Shown here piece by piece: positions 1 to 10,749 of a stretch of 64,000 nucleotides of DNA (positions within the stretch are counted from its first letter, which is position 1; every line of letters begins with the position of its first letter). The notes under the pieces were generated by a model. It worked only from the letters and a program-made list of their open reading frames with translations. It was not told where the DNA came from and did not search any database. Source of the DNA: Isochrysis galbana (taxonomy: Eukaryota > Haptophyta > Isochrysidales > Isochrysidaceae); contig CM030931.1 of NCBI GenBank assembly GCA_018136815.1, forward strand, positions 505,511 to 569,510. Reading direction: 5' to 3'. Position numbers and translations under genes: made by a program.

Positions 1-1
1 T

Positions 2-715
2 GGGGCCCATTCCGTGGCTGCTAGTATAGAAGGCGTCGCCTACTCGTGGGGCCGGCTCGGCATGGGTCGGCCTAGCTCGGAGCCGCAGCTTGTGCCCAAT
101 CAGATCAAGGCACTCACTGGCTTGCGCGTCGTCGGCCTTGCTGCGGGAGATGAGCACTCGCTCGCGCTCACACAGGAGGGGCGCGTCTTCGCTTGGGGCG
201 TCGCTGCGCTTGGACGACTCGGTATCTCCCCCACGCCACCAGTAGAGGCGCCCGCTAGCACCGCCGCTCCAAGTGACCAGCGCCTACGCGAGCTCGAGCC
301 CAAACTTGAGACTAGAGTAGTTGATTGTCCGACTGAAGTCATCGCGCTTCGTTGCGAGCACGTGTGCGCAGTGGCCGCAGGCTTTGCCCACTCCATCGCC
401 CTAACACGCGCCGGTCGTATTTACTCGTGGGGTTGCGGTGCGTCTGGCCGTCTGGGCCATGGCGGCGACTCCGACTTCAGACAGCCCGCGCTCGTAGAGG
501 CCCTTGCGGACGTTGGGCACGCTGGCGCCATCGCCGCCGGCGAGGCACACTCTCTTGCGGCAGCGGCTGACGGTCGCGGGTTCGGATGGGGTGGCAGGCT
601 TGTAGGGCTGGGGGTAGGAGTCGGGGCACCGACTGCCGTCGTGCGGTCGTGCCAGTGGCGCCCGCAGGAATATCCGCCATGGCTGCGCATCGACGTGCCG
701 ACACACTGGCAATAG
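2..715 (+). CDS. RCC1-repeat protein, 5' end outside window
   Basis: The reading frame is already open at base 2, so this is the 3' part of a gene entering from the left. It shows successive RCC1/ATS1-type beta-propeller blades: each has a G-x-x-H-S-x-A core followed by Y/F-x-W-G and a G-R-L-G turn (GAHSVA.. YSWG, GDEHSLAL..FAWG, GFAHSIAL..YSWGCGASGRLG, GEAHSLAA..FGWG). RCC1 blades are used in guanine-nucleotide exchange, chromatin and E3-ligase proteins; the partner cannot be told here. After the last clear blade (about 590) the sequence stops looking like RCC1, so the stop at 715 may lie in an intron and the true end may differ. Family call is strong, exact function unknown. Confidence 0.8.
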   Translation, partial: GAHSVAASIEGVAYSWGRLGMGRPSSEPQLVPNQIKALTGLRVVGLAAGDEHSLALTQEGRVFAWGVAALGRLGISPTPPVEAPASTAAPSDQRLRELEPKLETRVVDCPTEVIALRCEHVCAVAAGFAHSIALTRAGRIYSWGCGASGRLGHGGDSDFRQPALVEALADVGHAGAIAAGEAHSLAAAADGRGFGWGGRLVGLGVGVGAPTAVVRSCQWRPQEYPPWLRIDVPTHWQ

Positions 716-1718
716 CCTCCGTCCTCGAGGGCCCAGTACCGATTGCCGTCGCACTGCAGTAGGATGGTGTGCGTCGGCCCCACCCAATGCGTGCACCCAC
801 AATCGAGAGAAGATGCGCTTGGCTAGGCGTCGCTCTGACAACACGACCACGCTCTAACAACACGATTGGCGACACCTCGCCGGTTGAACCTTGGTCTGCT
901 TAAAAAGCTTGTGCCGATTGCAAGAGGACGATGGATGGGATGTAGATTTTTCCTTTGGAGCTGCGTGGTCGCCGCAGACAGTGATAGGAGTGGAGCAAAT
1001 TGAAGGGAGATCCGGAACAGAGCCCATTTAGGATTCGCGTCGGTCGAATAGGGCCTCAAATTTGTTCCCTCAACTCCCCGAAACCTGAGCGAGGTCGCAA
1101 CGGGTGCGTGTTGTTTCTTTAGTTTTGCCTGTGTGCGTGAAAAGGATGGCGTGGTGATCTTGTTGTTCGCGCGCGTGAATGCTTCAGCCTTCTGTGCGAC
1201 CATGTGCGGACGTACGTGTCCAAATGTGACCGGTTCCTAGTGTGTGTGGCTTGATGTGTGCATGCTTGTGTCCTTGTGCCGGCGGCCCCATGTTCTTGCG
1301 TGTGTGGCCCTTCACTTGCAGCGAAGAGGCTAGGTGCTCCGGAAGCTCGCCGTCGGCTGCTGGTATGCATTCGCCATCGCACGCGCACTCTCATACTTGT
1401 CAGCGGCGGCGGTGCGTGCATCGTGTCGCTTTTTCGTGTCCGTGATGTGCAATACGCGGGGGCGACGTGCAATAGCATTAGACAATAGACTAGACGAGTG
1501 CGCAACGTCCTAAGACTAAGTTTCATGCTTGGAAGCTGCTTGGTGCTTGGGCTTCATCTATTAAGAAATAGCACGCACCCGTTGCGACCTATCGCTCGGG
1601 GGCACCCGGTGGCCAGGGGCCCCACGGCGGTCGACAAAAGGACCAGCGCCGCGCCATCGCGCGCGCGCTCTCCGCATACCGCGTACAAATTCGGACACAT
1701 ACAGATCCAACACTCTCA
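716..1718. other. Intergenic, TG-rich, no gene seen
   Basis: No convincing coding region. The stretch around 1200-1450 is rich in TGTG runs and gives only short, compositionally biased frames. Confidence 0.5.
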
Positions 1719-1945
1719 TAGGGCGGTCAAACAGCTAGTAGTATTATTTAAGCTCTAACCTCTAAGGGTGAAAATTGACCACAACAAGATTGAGGATTCA
1801 TTACGAGATTTTTGGATGTGGTGACCGGATAGGTGTAACTAGCACATATCCGGTGCCCTTTGGGCCGCAGACCCCCCACGGTAGCCCCCACAGCGATGCG
1901 TGACAAGAAAAAATGCGCAAACTGCCCAGAAACTAGAAATCATTT
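1719..1945 (+). repeat. Left inverted repeat (TAGGGCGGTCAAAC family)
   Basis: Begins TAGGGCGGTCAAACAGC and continues for about 225 bases. The reverse complement of the same sequence, with a few differences, lies at 6487-6710. The first 95 bases also match the left end of the element at 33258. These are terminal inverted repeats of a DNA-transposon family present several times in the window. Confidence 0.8.
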
Positions 1946-2209
1946 TCGCGGAGGGCCGACGTCCCCGACGCCGACGCGAGCGCGGGCGAGCGTCGGGCCG
2001 ATGATCGACGCGTCCCCGATGCAGCGTGCCTCGGCCAGCCACAGCCATGCGCGCATGCTACCGGGCGCGCCTCCTGCTGCCCCCCATGCCCGCCGACGCC
2101 TCATGCCACAAATCGCCTCCTCGCGGCCCTCGCTAGCGCGCCAACGGAGGGGTCCCGGAGCGCCCGAGTTAGGCGTGCGCCCGGGCACGCAGCGAAAGCT
2201 TTCTTCGCC

Positions 2210-2690
2210 ATCAGCCTGGTGTCCGGGCCAACCACGAGACTGAATACGCAGAATCCGCCTTGCCCGCGCCGCCAATCGCGCCAGCCTGTCGAGTCGAGCG
2301 GAGCCGGAGGGCTCTGGGCCCTAGCGGCAGCCCCATCGCCACACAATGCCTGTGGAGTACTCGAGTACTCTCTCCTTCGGCGGCGTCGGAGGGCTTGGTT
2401 TTGAGGGCCTGCATGCTCCCGTGTTCTGGAGTCTCGGGCGTATCATCTTCTCCCGAGTCCAGCCCAACATCCCCGGTTTCGAGTGGCCTTTCGGCTACGA
2501 ACGAATCGGTCGGTTCGGCCACTCCCTCGTCGCCAGCCGTGAAGGAGGCGCTCGGAGATAGTGCATTGATGCCTTGGGAGCCCAGTCGAGACAAGATGGA
2601 ATGTTCCGACGGCTCCGCGGCTGCCGCTTGCTCAGCGATTTCTTGGGCGATGGAAGGCGTGACATCCTGCCACCGATGGCGAGGGAGAGG
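2210..2690 (-). CDS. Hydrophilic ORF of unknown function
   Basis: A minus-strand frame reads a hydrophilic, Ser/Glu/Ala-rich stretch (IAQEIAEQAAAA, then acidic TPETPEHGS) with coding-like composition and no known domain. It lies between a left terminal repeat and a dispersed repeat (2895-3190), so it may be an ORF of a mobile element, such as a LINE ORF1 of another clade, or an exon of an unrecognised gene. No clear start codon in frame. Confidence 0.3.
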
Positions 2691-2894
2691 GGGGGATTTG
2701 CAACCCCCCCGATGGAGTGTGGCGAGAAACGAGCCCCGTTTGCAAACGGGCGAAGGGGGGCGACTGGCGACAGGAGGGATATGGGAAGGGAGCGGCTCAA
2801 GACGTCTCGGATACCCTTGTGGCAGGTATACTCGGGGCGCAGTTGCTTATTTCTCGAGGACTGCTCGCGGCGTGAGCTGGTAAGTAAGGGCCGT

Positions 2895-3190
2895 TCTCCT
2901 TTTTTGACGAGAGGTTCCTCCCCCCCCCCACCCGGTGCTTTTTCCCGGAGAGTCGCCCGACGTAGGTCGGTCCGCCTCAATGGGTTTTCCCTCATTTTAA
3001 CTTGGCGTGCGGGGAGTTATTAGAATGGGAGCCGGGGGCCTGCGAGGGGGGAGATGTGGAGGGGTGCATAGGTGTATGTATATGTGACAACAGCACGCGC
3101 CAAGGTGTTCGGGCAGGTGCGCTGAGGGCTGCCGTGTTAGCACCGGGCTAGTGAGAGTAGTGGTACTAATGCTCAGTTAGATTATAATAC
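2895..3190 (-). repeat. Dispersed repeat, copy 1 (matches 10165-10445)
   Basis: The minus strand of this stretch aligns with the plus strand of 10165-10445, including CATTAGTACCACTACTC, CTCAGCGCACCTGCCCG and the end GGGAAAACCCA..GAGGCGGACCGACCTAC..GTCGGGCGACTC followed by AAAAAGCACCGGG. Two diverged copies in opposite orientation show an interspersed element; coding capacity and class are unknown. Confidence 0.7.
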
Positions 3191-3559
3191 ATGCACAGCA
3201 CACGCAACTCACGAATGTGAAGAGCATCGACCTCGTACATCCGAATACGCGAATACGAGGATCGACCGGGCCAAGAGTCCTCGCACTGTGAGGCCCCGCC
3301 CTTTGCGATGTGATGGCATTTGTGCGTATGGCGGCCGCATATGTGAGGTGGCATGTGTGATGTGTGCGTGCAGATGTTACTGCTGAAAGTGGTTCGAATC
3401 AGTGCTTCCGACCAACAAATGAATGGGATGGAAGAGTACACTTGAAATGATCAAACACCATCTCGTTTCTATCAATGGCCTGAAGTGCGTAGGACACAAG
3501 GTTGGAATGAATTGGCAGACGTATTCCTGGCTGAGGTTGAGGAAGCCTCTCCTTTGCTG

Positions 3560-4981
3560 CTACAAGGAAGCTCGTCCTCCGTGACCTTGTCTGGTCGTGG
3601 ATGAAGGTAAGAGCAGAGGCTCGAATTCGCAGAGGCTCATCATACCCGCGCACGATCCTGTCATTCTCAGATAGGTAACTCCACTAAGTTGCAAGTGCTC
3701 CGCGACAGCAATTAGGAGAGACACTTTGGGCACGACAACCAGCGGTCGGTCAGCATGCGGCCCGAGCCCCGCCACCGACATGAGCTGTGCGTCGTCCTTG
3801 TCTACTACGTTCAGTAGTGCCTGCCGCATCTCGAGCGTACTCAAGCTTGCGCCACTTTCGTCGCCACCTTTCCCTTTGAGTGCGCGGAGAGCCACAGCAA
3901 ACAGGCTGTTGTGCCCACCAATGCCTGCAAGATGCTTCCCTTGAAGCCAATCGGGTGGAGGATCCAGCTGCGAGGACAGTTGAGCGATCAGCTTCTCGGC
4001 GTCGCACAACCTAACTGGGTTCGGGCTCGCATGTACTTCATATCCCATGCCTAGCACCTGCAGCCCAACGGCGGCGGAACGGGACTGATCGGGTCAGCTT
4101 TGAAGGTATGACTCAAAAATGCTTTGTCTTGGAGTGAGTGCAATGGATGGGTCTGCGCATCCCCTGTGAGCGTGGCCATAGCCTCACTTTGCGGCGCCTC
4201 ACCTGCATGACAAGAGTCTTGAAGGCAGGAGACGTCCCGATCCGCCCGGTGTATGCGCGCAGTTCGGCGGTCTGAATCTGCTCATCCCCAGAGGCTCCAG
4301 CGGAGCGTGCTGTGATCTGATACGGATGCCGTGCCGACGGTGTGAGAATGGGCGCCTTTTTAACGGATTCTGGCATGTTGCACGAAGCAGTAGTGAAAGG
4401 GATGGGGAGAGGGGTGGGAGGTGCACCTGGAATGACCCTCCTCCGCTGTCCCAAGCGATTCTGTCCACACCTGTGTCCATCGCCGAGCTTCCCGGTTGGC
4501 GGACGTCTAGAGCTTCTGCGCTCGCAAGGCCAAGTCTCGCCTCTAGTGGCTGCGTCACCACCGAGACCTTGAGGCCTAGCATATCGTGGACCCGCTGCAG
4601 AAATTCACCGCCATTCGGAGCCACTCGAAACACCTCTGTAGCGATTGCGCTCGCCTCAACGGCGCCGAGCCGCCTTGCCTGCTCGAGCATCTGGCCTAGA
4701 ACACGCAGTCCCCGTTGCTGGATCTCCTCAGACAGCCGGCCGTGTGCCTGCTGGTCCGCCTTGAAGGGGACGGGAGTGTCGACCTCCAGCAGCGCTGGCC
4801 ACACGATGCCTCCGCCCTCAGGAAGCACGTCAGCGACCAGCATCTTAGTGCCGCCGCTGCCGATGTCAAAGGCGACGCGCCGTATCGGCCTTTTTCTGTA
4901 GAGCAGCCGCATCATCGCCAGGCCCAGCGCAAACGGCAGCACGGCGAGGGCGAGCAGCCGCAGCCGCGGCCGCTCGGCCAT
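3560..4981 (-). CDS. Ppx/GppA-family phosphatase (exopolyphosphatase-like), 3 exons
   Basis: Exons 4981-4427, 4316-4203 and 4057-3560 (minus strand) have GT-AG borders and keep phase, giving about 388 residues. The ASKHA-fold signatures of the family are in order: phosphate-1 motif FDIGSGGTKMLVADV near residue 40, IATEVFRVAPNGGEFLQRV with EARLG about residue 150, the DSGGGSFQ phosphate-2 motif near 182, and in exon 3 the VAGLGPHADRP..VVVPKVSLL segment typical of Ppx/GppA. Known members hydrolyse inorganic polyphosphate or pppGpp. The N-terminus has one hydrophobic segment (LALAVLPFALGLAMM) that could be a membrane anchor or part of a targeting sequence. The start ATG at 4981 precedes the anchor. 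The gene sits alone inside an inverted-repeat-bounded 5-kb block. Substrate is inferred, not shown. Confidence 0.8.
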
Positions 4982-5940
4982 CCAGTGACGCGGCGCCGAC
5001 GCACTGTGACTATCACCTATCTATACACCAAAAATAGGAGGAAAGAAACACTAGCTGTACAACTTTAGTATCCAAGAAATCAAAAAATCTTGAAGTTGAA
5101 GAGGTTCGCTAAGAATTGTAATCTTTTAGAGCATCTTGAAGACGTTCGCTAAGAATGGGCTCGGCGGATGGGTGATTTCGACGAGGTTGCGGCGCACGGC
5201 CTGCCCGATTGGTGATTGGTGATTGGCGTGGCCATCCGGGTGGGTCCTGTGTCCTGTGTATTTGTATTTGGTATCTGGTGAGGTCCCCACCCATCCGGAT
5301 GAATCGTCGAAAACGGGCACGCAACGCGCCCCGTCTCGACTTGAAGTTGAGCTTCTTAAGCTTTTGCGATTTTAGCGTCTTTTGTCTTTTGTCAGTTTTT
5401 GATTACGTTGTACGTTGTGTTGTGGGGGCCCAAGGGAGGGGTCCGGGTCCTAATGGCTACTGGGCCCCGGATATGTGCTAGTCTATAATAAAACATCTGA
5501 AGATTCGGGCTACTCATGCTAGCTATACGGGTCCACGTACTCACGGTACTCACTAACGACATCGCCTATACCCCAGTTTACTCACTCCCTTACACTACCC
5601 CCTTCATTCCTTTGTCTTTGGTATCGGGGGGGGGGCCGCGTGCACTACAACGGGCCAAGTGCAGGGGGTGGGCTGGGGCAGACCTGCTGGTGTGGTGTTC
5701 CTGTGGCAAAACAAACGTAAACGCCTGTTGCTCGTGACACTTCGTGCCCCTGGGGGGTCTCGGCCCCCTCTTCTCGCGTCGTTTTCAAGTGTCGCCGCGC
5801 TTTCGCGGCATTCGCATGTCGCTCGAGGTGTCGGCCTGAAAACATACCGTAAACAGGCGTGAGTATTACCTTTTCGTGTGCCAGATCGTGTCGTTTTTTT
5901 GTCGTGCTTTTTTCGTCGTTCTCTTCGTTCTCCTACGGGC
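4982..5940. other. Intergenic, no gene seen
   Basis: Short frames only. Contains the phrase ATAATAAAACATCTGA at about 5486, shared with 10155, and GGATATGTGCTAGT, shared with the terminal repeat at 6590, so it is partly mobile-element debris. Confidence 0.4.
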
Positions 5941-5944
5941 GTGC

Positions 5945-6310
5945 GATGCCTGCGCGCGCCATGGCCCCCCTCTGAGGGGCCCCTCGGGTCCCCCCAGAGG
6001 GCCAGCTGGGCCAGCTCAGGGGGCAGTGGAGGCTGGGGCTGGGCCCCTGGCCTCTCCTGCCTCTCCCTCGCTGGCCTCGCTGGCCCTGGGTGCCTTCCTG
6101 TCGGCTCAGGTGGTCTGTGGCTCAGTGGTGGAGTGGGGGTCAGTACGAGCGAGGGCCAGTGCAGGCGAGTGCGTGCGGCGCGCGGCGCGCGCTCGGCGAG
6201 GGTCTGGGCCAGAGTGATGTCAGCTCAGCCCCTGCCAGCAGGCAGGGGCTGAGGTTGAGTGTGCAGGCCCACCCAGGGGGTGTCTGCGATGGGGGGAGGG
6301 GGGCACGGGG
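5945..6310 (+). repeat. Dispersed GC-rich repeat R, copy 1
   Basis: Shares CAGCTCAGGGGGCAG, GAGGCTGGGG and GCCTCTCCTGCCTCTCCCTCGC with copies at 29105-29290 and 50340-50750. Copies diverge downstream. Contains a short inverted repeat (CAGCCCCTGCC / GGCAGGGGCTG, about 6226-6251). Possibly a 5'UTR or SINE-like unit; it encodes nothing convincing. Confidence 0.6.
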
Positions 6311-6486
6311 CCCCCATGACCCTATCCGTTTTACTGATAGTTGATATGTGATATGTGCTAGTCTAGTGCTAGTTGCTAGTTGGGTGTATTAAAAACTTCA
6401 TAATATTCTTACCGCACTCGCGGCGAATGGAACCACTACCTACACGTAGTATACTTTCTACATCCCCACTCCCCCAGCCCTTCCCC

Positions 6487-6710
6487 CACGAAAATCGCCT
6501 TCCGCGATAGTGATTTCTGGCCAATTTGCGCGTTTTCTGGTTACGCATCGCTGTGGGGGCTACCGTGGGGGGTCTAGGGCCCAAAGGGCACCGGATATGT
6601 GCTAGTTACACCTATCCGGTCACCATATCCAAAAATCTCGTAATGAATCCTCAATCTTGACTTGGTCAATTTTCACCCTTAGAAGTTAAAATAGCTGTTT
6701 GACCGCCCTA
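6487..6710 (-). repeat. Right inverted repeat (TAGGGCGGTCAAAC family)
   Basis: Reverse complement of 1719-1945 over about 220 bases, ending ..GACCGCCCTA. The flanks of the pair (left ACACTCTCA, right GTGCTGCGG) do not show a target-site duplication, so the 4992-bp interval may be one element whose flanks were rearranged, or two separate copies in inverted orientation. Confidence 0.8.
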
Positions 6711-7250
6711 GTGCTGCGGGACCGAAGCCCTTCGACACATTGAAGTTTATTCCGACGCATCATGGGGGAGTTCACCGCCGCCCTTCGCCGGCCACATCAT
6801 CAAATACTGCGGTGCCGCTATCTCATACTTCGTTCAACCTCAACTAGGCAACATGGTACATGGTGCCGGGTGACGACGCAGGAATGTTACAGGTTTGGGT
6901 GCCGCCGACTTAGGCGAAGAATTGTTGCTGGCCTATGTCTTTGACGCTTGAGCACATTTCAGCCTCGAAGGTAAGCTTGTACCTTTCTCGGGAATGGCAA
7001 CGATTGGGAGATGGAAGAATCAGGGTTTCGCCTTTGGCGATGGCGATATGGCGATGGGGGAGCGTCAGAGTTTTATTGTTGTGTTAGTATAACCTTAGTG
7101 CTGCGGGACCGTAGCCCTTCGACGGCAACGGAGCCCCTCCCCCGCGACGGGGGTGTGCGCGGTTGGCGCATGGCTCGTCCGGTGGATGTGGCTGGGGATG
7201 CTAGCATGCTAGCTAACAAGATGTCATGCGACGCTATAAGTTCTAACGCT
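6711..7250 (+). mobile_element. Ty1/copia retrotransposon remnant (pol tail and LTR)
   Basis: Fossil copia element. The stretch 6737-6832 matches the RNase H region of the copia remnant at 39185-40215 almost base for base, and 7020-7250 is an LTR-type end also found at 18385-18560, 39185-39380, 56288-56460 and 59228-59262. Only the very 3' part of pol and one LTR remain, with a large internal loss; broken. Near identity to the other copy suggests a fairly young family. Confidence 0.75.
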
Positions 7251-7357
7251 AATACAATTAAGAGATCCACACCGAGAGAGCGTCGAGTCCGTCTCGTCGG
7301 TCTCCCCGCGCGGCGCGGCGCAGGCGAGGGTGTGCTCCATCGAGGGGCGGTGGTTGG

Positions 7358-7636
7358 TTGCGAGAGATGCTCGCGACCGTCATCGCGGCACCCGCCACCA
7401 CGTCGGTCCAGGCGAACACGACGGTGGCTCCGGCGCAGGCGATAACCCCGGCGCAGACAGTAGCCCCGGCGCAGGCGGTGACCCCAACGCAAGGCTCGTG
7501 GTTCCAGGTGACCTGCCCTCAATGCCAGGTCCCGCTCCACTCCAAGCTTCCCACTGGCATCAGCTCGGTCCAGTGCTCCGAGTGTAAGGGGCTCTTCGCT
7601 GTGCAAATCCTTCCGTCGTTCGTGCCGCACATATGA
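7358..7636 (+). CDS. Small protein with LSD1-like zinc ribbon
   Basis: A 92-residue frame has an Ala/Pro/Gln/Thr-rich half with a repeated APAQA.TPAQ pattern and then a C-terminal zinc ribbon: two CxxC pairs (CPQCQVPLHSKLPTG..QCSECKG). The spacing and the L-x-x-P-x-G turn resemble LSD1-type zinc fingers. It directly follows the copia LTR remnant. It could be a genuine small gene, an exon of a longer gene, or part of a mobile-element protein. No further domain is visible. Confidence 0.45.
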   Translation: MREMLATVIAAPATTSVQANTTVAPAQAITPAQTVAPAQAVTPTQGSWFQVTCPQCQVPLHSKLPTGISSVQCSECKGLFAVQILPSFVPHI

Positions 7637-8160
7637 GGGGACTCTCAGCTGCGGGCACCGCCACGGGAAGGGGAGAGGGAAGTGAAGTGGCGCATGTCTC
7701 AGGTACTGGTTGAATTTTGTACATGTTGTAGTGAGCATAGGCAGATGAAGGTAAAAGTGATCGACACGTGTCTCAGCTTCGAATAATGGCATATTTCTTG
7801 CAGCCAAGGGCGGCCGCCATGCTGCGCGGGCCCTCCGCTCTCTTATAGTGTCCTCGTGTTGGCTCTGCTTGCATCGTCTAGTGGTCAAATCAGTAGTGAG
7901 AAAATGTTCTCGAACTACCTGCCTCGCGCGAAGCGCCTTTATCCATCGCATCGACTTTTCACACTGAATCAGTAGTACTTGAGCTCAGCGCATGAGCGGA
8001 GAAGGCGCGGAGCGAAAATTTGTGAAATAATTTAGCGTTGTTGCGATTTGCAAATGATTTACGAGCGCACTGCCGGAGCAGCGCGGCCATCGCCAGGGCG
8101 AGAGGGGCCTCTGCCATCGGGCATGCCCATTAGAGGAGTGGCCTCCTGGGCCTGTTGCTA
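7637..8160. other. Intergenic, nothing recognised
   Basis: No coding frame with domain signatures and no repeat copy recognised elsewhere in the window. Confidence 0.4.
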
Positions 8161-8330
8161 GTCTACAGACTGCTATCCCCCATGAGGTGGGCCAGCATGT
8201 GTCTGTTGTGGTCGTTGTGGCCAGGGCCACGGGCCGTGTGGGGCGTGGGGCGTGGGGCGACGCGAGTCGCACACACCTGCTCGGCCTCCGACGGCGGACG
8301 CGGCCGCTTTGCCAGCGACTGCTCCATGGG

Positions 8331-9998
8331 TTGGGTCCGGCCAGAGTTTCGATTTAAATCCACCCTTATTTCGATTCGAAATTTCGATGAGGTTGGAGCA
8401 AATTTCGAGCTTCGAGGGGTCTAATTTCGGCCCTAGTTGGGCTGTAAGTACTGATATTAGTACTGATGCATTAGTATAAGCTCCCCAGGAGCTGATATAC
8501 TGATGTTAGTGACTAGGCTGCCAGCTCAAAAATAAAACTGAAAACAAAACTCCGGAGCGGGAACGAGCCCCCGCGAACAAGCGTAGACGCGCGCCCGCCC
8601 GCTCCCTCCTCCCTCCCCCCCCATCTCTCCTGCTAGCTGCCCACCCCGCACCACCTTGGCCTCTTGGCCTCTTGCTTCACATGCACCTGCCAACTCCTGC
8701 TCTCTGTTTATTTGCGCTGCCCTCCCCTTTGCGCGCGCGCCACGCGCTGCACGCTGAACACCCCCCAATAAGTATGTATAATAATATAGCGATACTAGAA
8801 GTTGTAATAGGGGTGTAAGCTGATATTAGTACTAATGTAAGTACTGATGTAAGTGTAAGCTCAAAACCACCGTAAGCTTACGGATGTCGAACATGCGATG
8901 ACTACTGGCTCGTAGGCAGAGGGCCGTTCGACCGAGCCGGCAGCTGACGCGGCCGTGAAAGAGTCGTTGGTTGTTGCTTGCGGGAATATGTCTGAAAGGT
9001 CATAGTAGAAGTCGGGTCTGACAGTGCCTGCCATCGAGTGCTAGGGACGAAGAGGGAGACGAAGGTTCGGAGGCTCGCAACGCGCGGCGTTGGAGGGTAG
9101 GGCCGAGGCTAGCTAGTGAGCTAGTGGAAGAGAGAGAGTGAGAATGAGAGATTCTTAGGTCCAAGGTAGACACGAGGGTCTACAACGCAGTGACCCCAAA
9201 AAAAGGGATTCCGACACACGGACACACACGAACTAAACCAAACAGGGCGAAAACTAACCACACTTAGGACGGACTGCCAAGCGTCGGTACCAAGGCAACT
9301 TATCGGCGCACAGTCGTGCGACAGAGAAGTCGGAATGGCGAAGGCAGACCTCGCTGGGGAGCTACCACCGATACACGAAGAGAAGACAGAAGACTACAAC
9401 CGATGCACGAAGAGAAGACAGAAGACAGTCAGGGAACGTTTGATGACACCGAAAGAAAGTAAGAGAAGGGGTGGAATGTCGCCGACGAGACCTTGAGGCT
9501 TAAAATAACCCACAGGTTAGAAGTAAAAAGTCTGTCATCGTATGGAATACGACAACGGACTGACAGCCCAACTAGGATTTCGGCCTAATTTCGAATCGGA
9601 ATTTGCTTAAGCGTCGCCGCGGCGGGTCCCGATGCGTTGGCGTTGCCTCGCGGCCATCCCCGGTCTCGGATGCTGAGTGGAGACCAACATCCTGCGACGA
9701 ACTTGGGGGGTCGGAGGGATGCCCCGAGTCCTCAAGGGCGTCATCATCATCATCCTCATCCTCGTCGTTGTCGGTTTTGCGCTTGCGCTTGGATGCCCGG
9801 AAGCGCGCCAAGGCGCGGCGCGCGGCGCGCGGCCCCGGGCTGGGGGGGGGGAGGGGAGCGGGCGGGGGGGGGGGCTTATTTCGTTTCGTCAGCGCCACAT
9901 CGACCTTTATTTCGGTAAAAAGTTTTGATTGCGATTGGCCCCTCTTATTTCGATTTCGAAAAAAATTTCAAAATTCTCGAAACTCGGGCCGGAGCCAA
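8331..9998. mobile_element. Non-autonomous hAT-type transposon (outer)
   Basis: Both ends carry a 22-bp terminal inverted repeat (TTGGGTCCGGCCAGAGTTTCGA left; TTGGCTCCGGCCCGAGTTTCGA as reverse complement of the right end, 2 mismatches). The element is flanked by a perfect 8-bp direct repeat TCCATGGG (8323-8330 and 9999-10006), the duplication size of the hAT superfamily. The site is inside LINE copy D. It encodes no transposase; a low-complexity minus-strand frame at 9572-9898 (Pro-rich then acidic) is the only open stretch. Removing the inner element leaves about 515 bp. Confidence 0.8.
8432..9576. mobile_element. Non-autonomous hAT-type transposon (inner, nested)
   Basis: Terminal inverted repeat CCTAGTTGGGCTGT is perfect over 14 bp (8432-8445 and reverse complement at 9563-9576). 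A perfect 8-bp duplication ATTTCGGC flanks it (8424-8431 and 9577-9584). The interior is AT-richer with repeated phrases such as GTACTGATATTAGTACTGATG and has no transposase. It inserted into the outer element at 8331-9998, so it is younger. Confidence 0.85.
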
Positions 9999-10164
9999 TC
10001 CATGGGGGCTTGGGGGACGCCTTCGGCGGGGGGCCCGAAGGAGAGGAGGGGCGCGCCGGCGCGCTCCATCCTCCATCCATGGCAACTGACTATACAGTTA
10101 GTTGCTGCAACTCGGGTATAACTATAAATAACGTCTTCCCCTCTTATCTCTTATAATCATAATA

Positions 10165-10445
10165 AAACATCTGAGCGTTAGTACCACTACTCCCACTAGC
10201 CCGATACTATCACGACACCCCTCAGCGCACCTGCCCGTAAGCCTTGACGTGTGCTATTGCCACAGACACAAATACACCCTTTCAAATCTCCCCCTTCTCA
10301 CTTCGCAAACCCATGGCTCCCATTATAATTATAACCCCCCACACAAGTTACAATCCGGGAAAACCCAGTGAGGCGGACCGACCTACTCGTACGTCGGGCG
10401 ACTCACCAGAAAAAAGCACCGGGGGGGGGGGGGGGGATCCCGGCG
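10165..10445 (+). repeat. Dispersed repeat, copy 2 (matches 2895-3190)
   Basis: Plus-strand copy of the repeat described at 2895-3190, starting near ATAATAAAACATCTGAGCG and ending in a G-homopolymer after AAAAAAGCACC. Downstream, 10510-10620 holds a tandem duplication of GCAAGGYAYACTTTGGAACGG and GCAACGCCCATGCCCTC. Confidence 0.7.
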
Positions 10446-10749
10446 GGCGAGAGGGGGAAACCGGCCCTCTCGGGCGCGGGGGCGACGGACTCCCGCTACC
10501 CGCAACACCCCCTTTAACAAGGCATACTTTGGAACGGTGCAACGCCCATGCCCTCACCCCACCTCCCTCAAAGCAAGGTACACTTTGGAACGGTGCAACG
10601 TGCAACGCCCATGCCCTCCCTCTAGCTACATTAATTTTTTTTAGCTCGTGCTCGAAAGAACGCCTGGGATTCTCCCGAGGCCGTGCAGCACTACGAACGC
10701 GTCCTTCGCCAAATCGCCCCAGAGCTCGACGTGGTCGAGGATGATAATC

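Larger units (their letters stand above)
8160..10112 (-). mobile_element. LINE 5' fragment (copy D), split by nested DNA transposons
   Basis: Read on the minus strand, the 5' end (ACTAACTGTATAG.., ATGGAGCGCGCC.., TCCTTCGGGCCCCCCGCCG) at 10112-9999 matches the 5' end of the LINE copy at 30127. The continuation (ATGGAGCAGTCGCTGGCAAAG.., GCCGAGCAGGTG, CATGCTGGCCCACC) lies at 8330-8160. The two halves are separated by the insertion 8331-9998. Once that is removed, about 285 bp of LINE 5' region remain, so this is a short relic with no ORF2. Confidence 0.75.

Noticed and set aside
3380-3410. tRNA T-loop-like GGTTCGAATC
   Set aside because: The flanking bases do not form a T-stem or cloverleaf.
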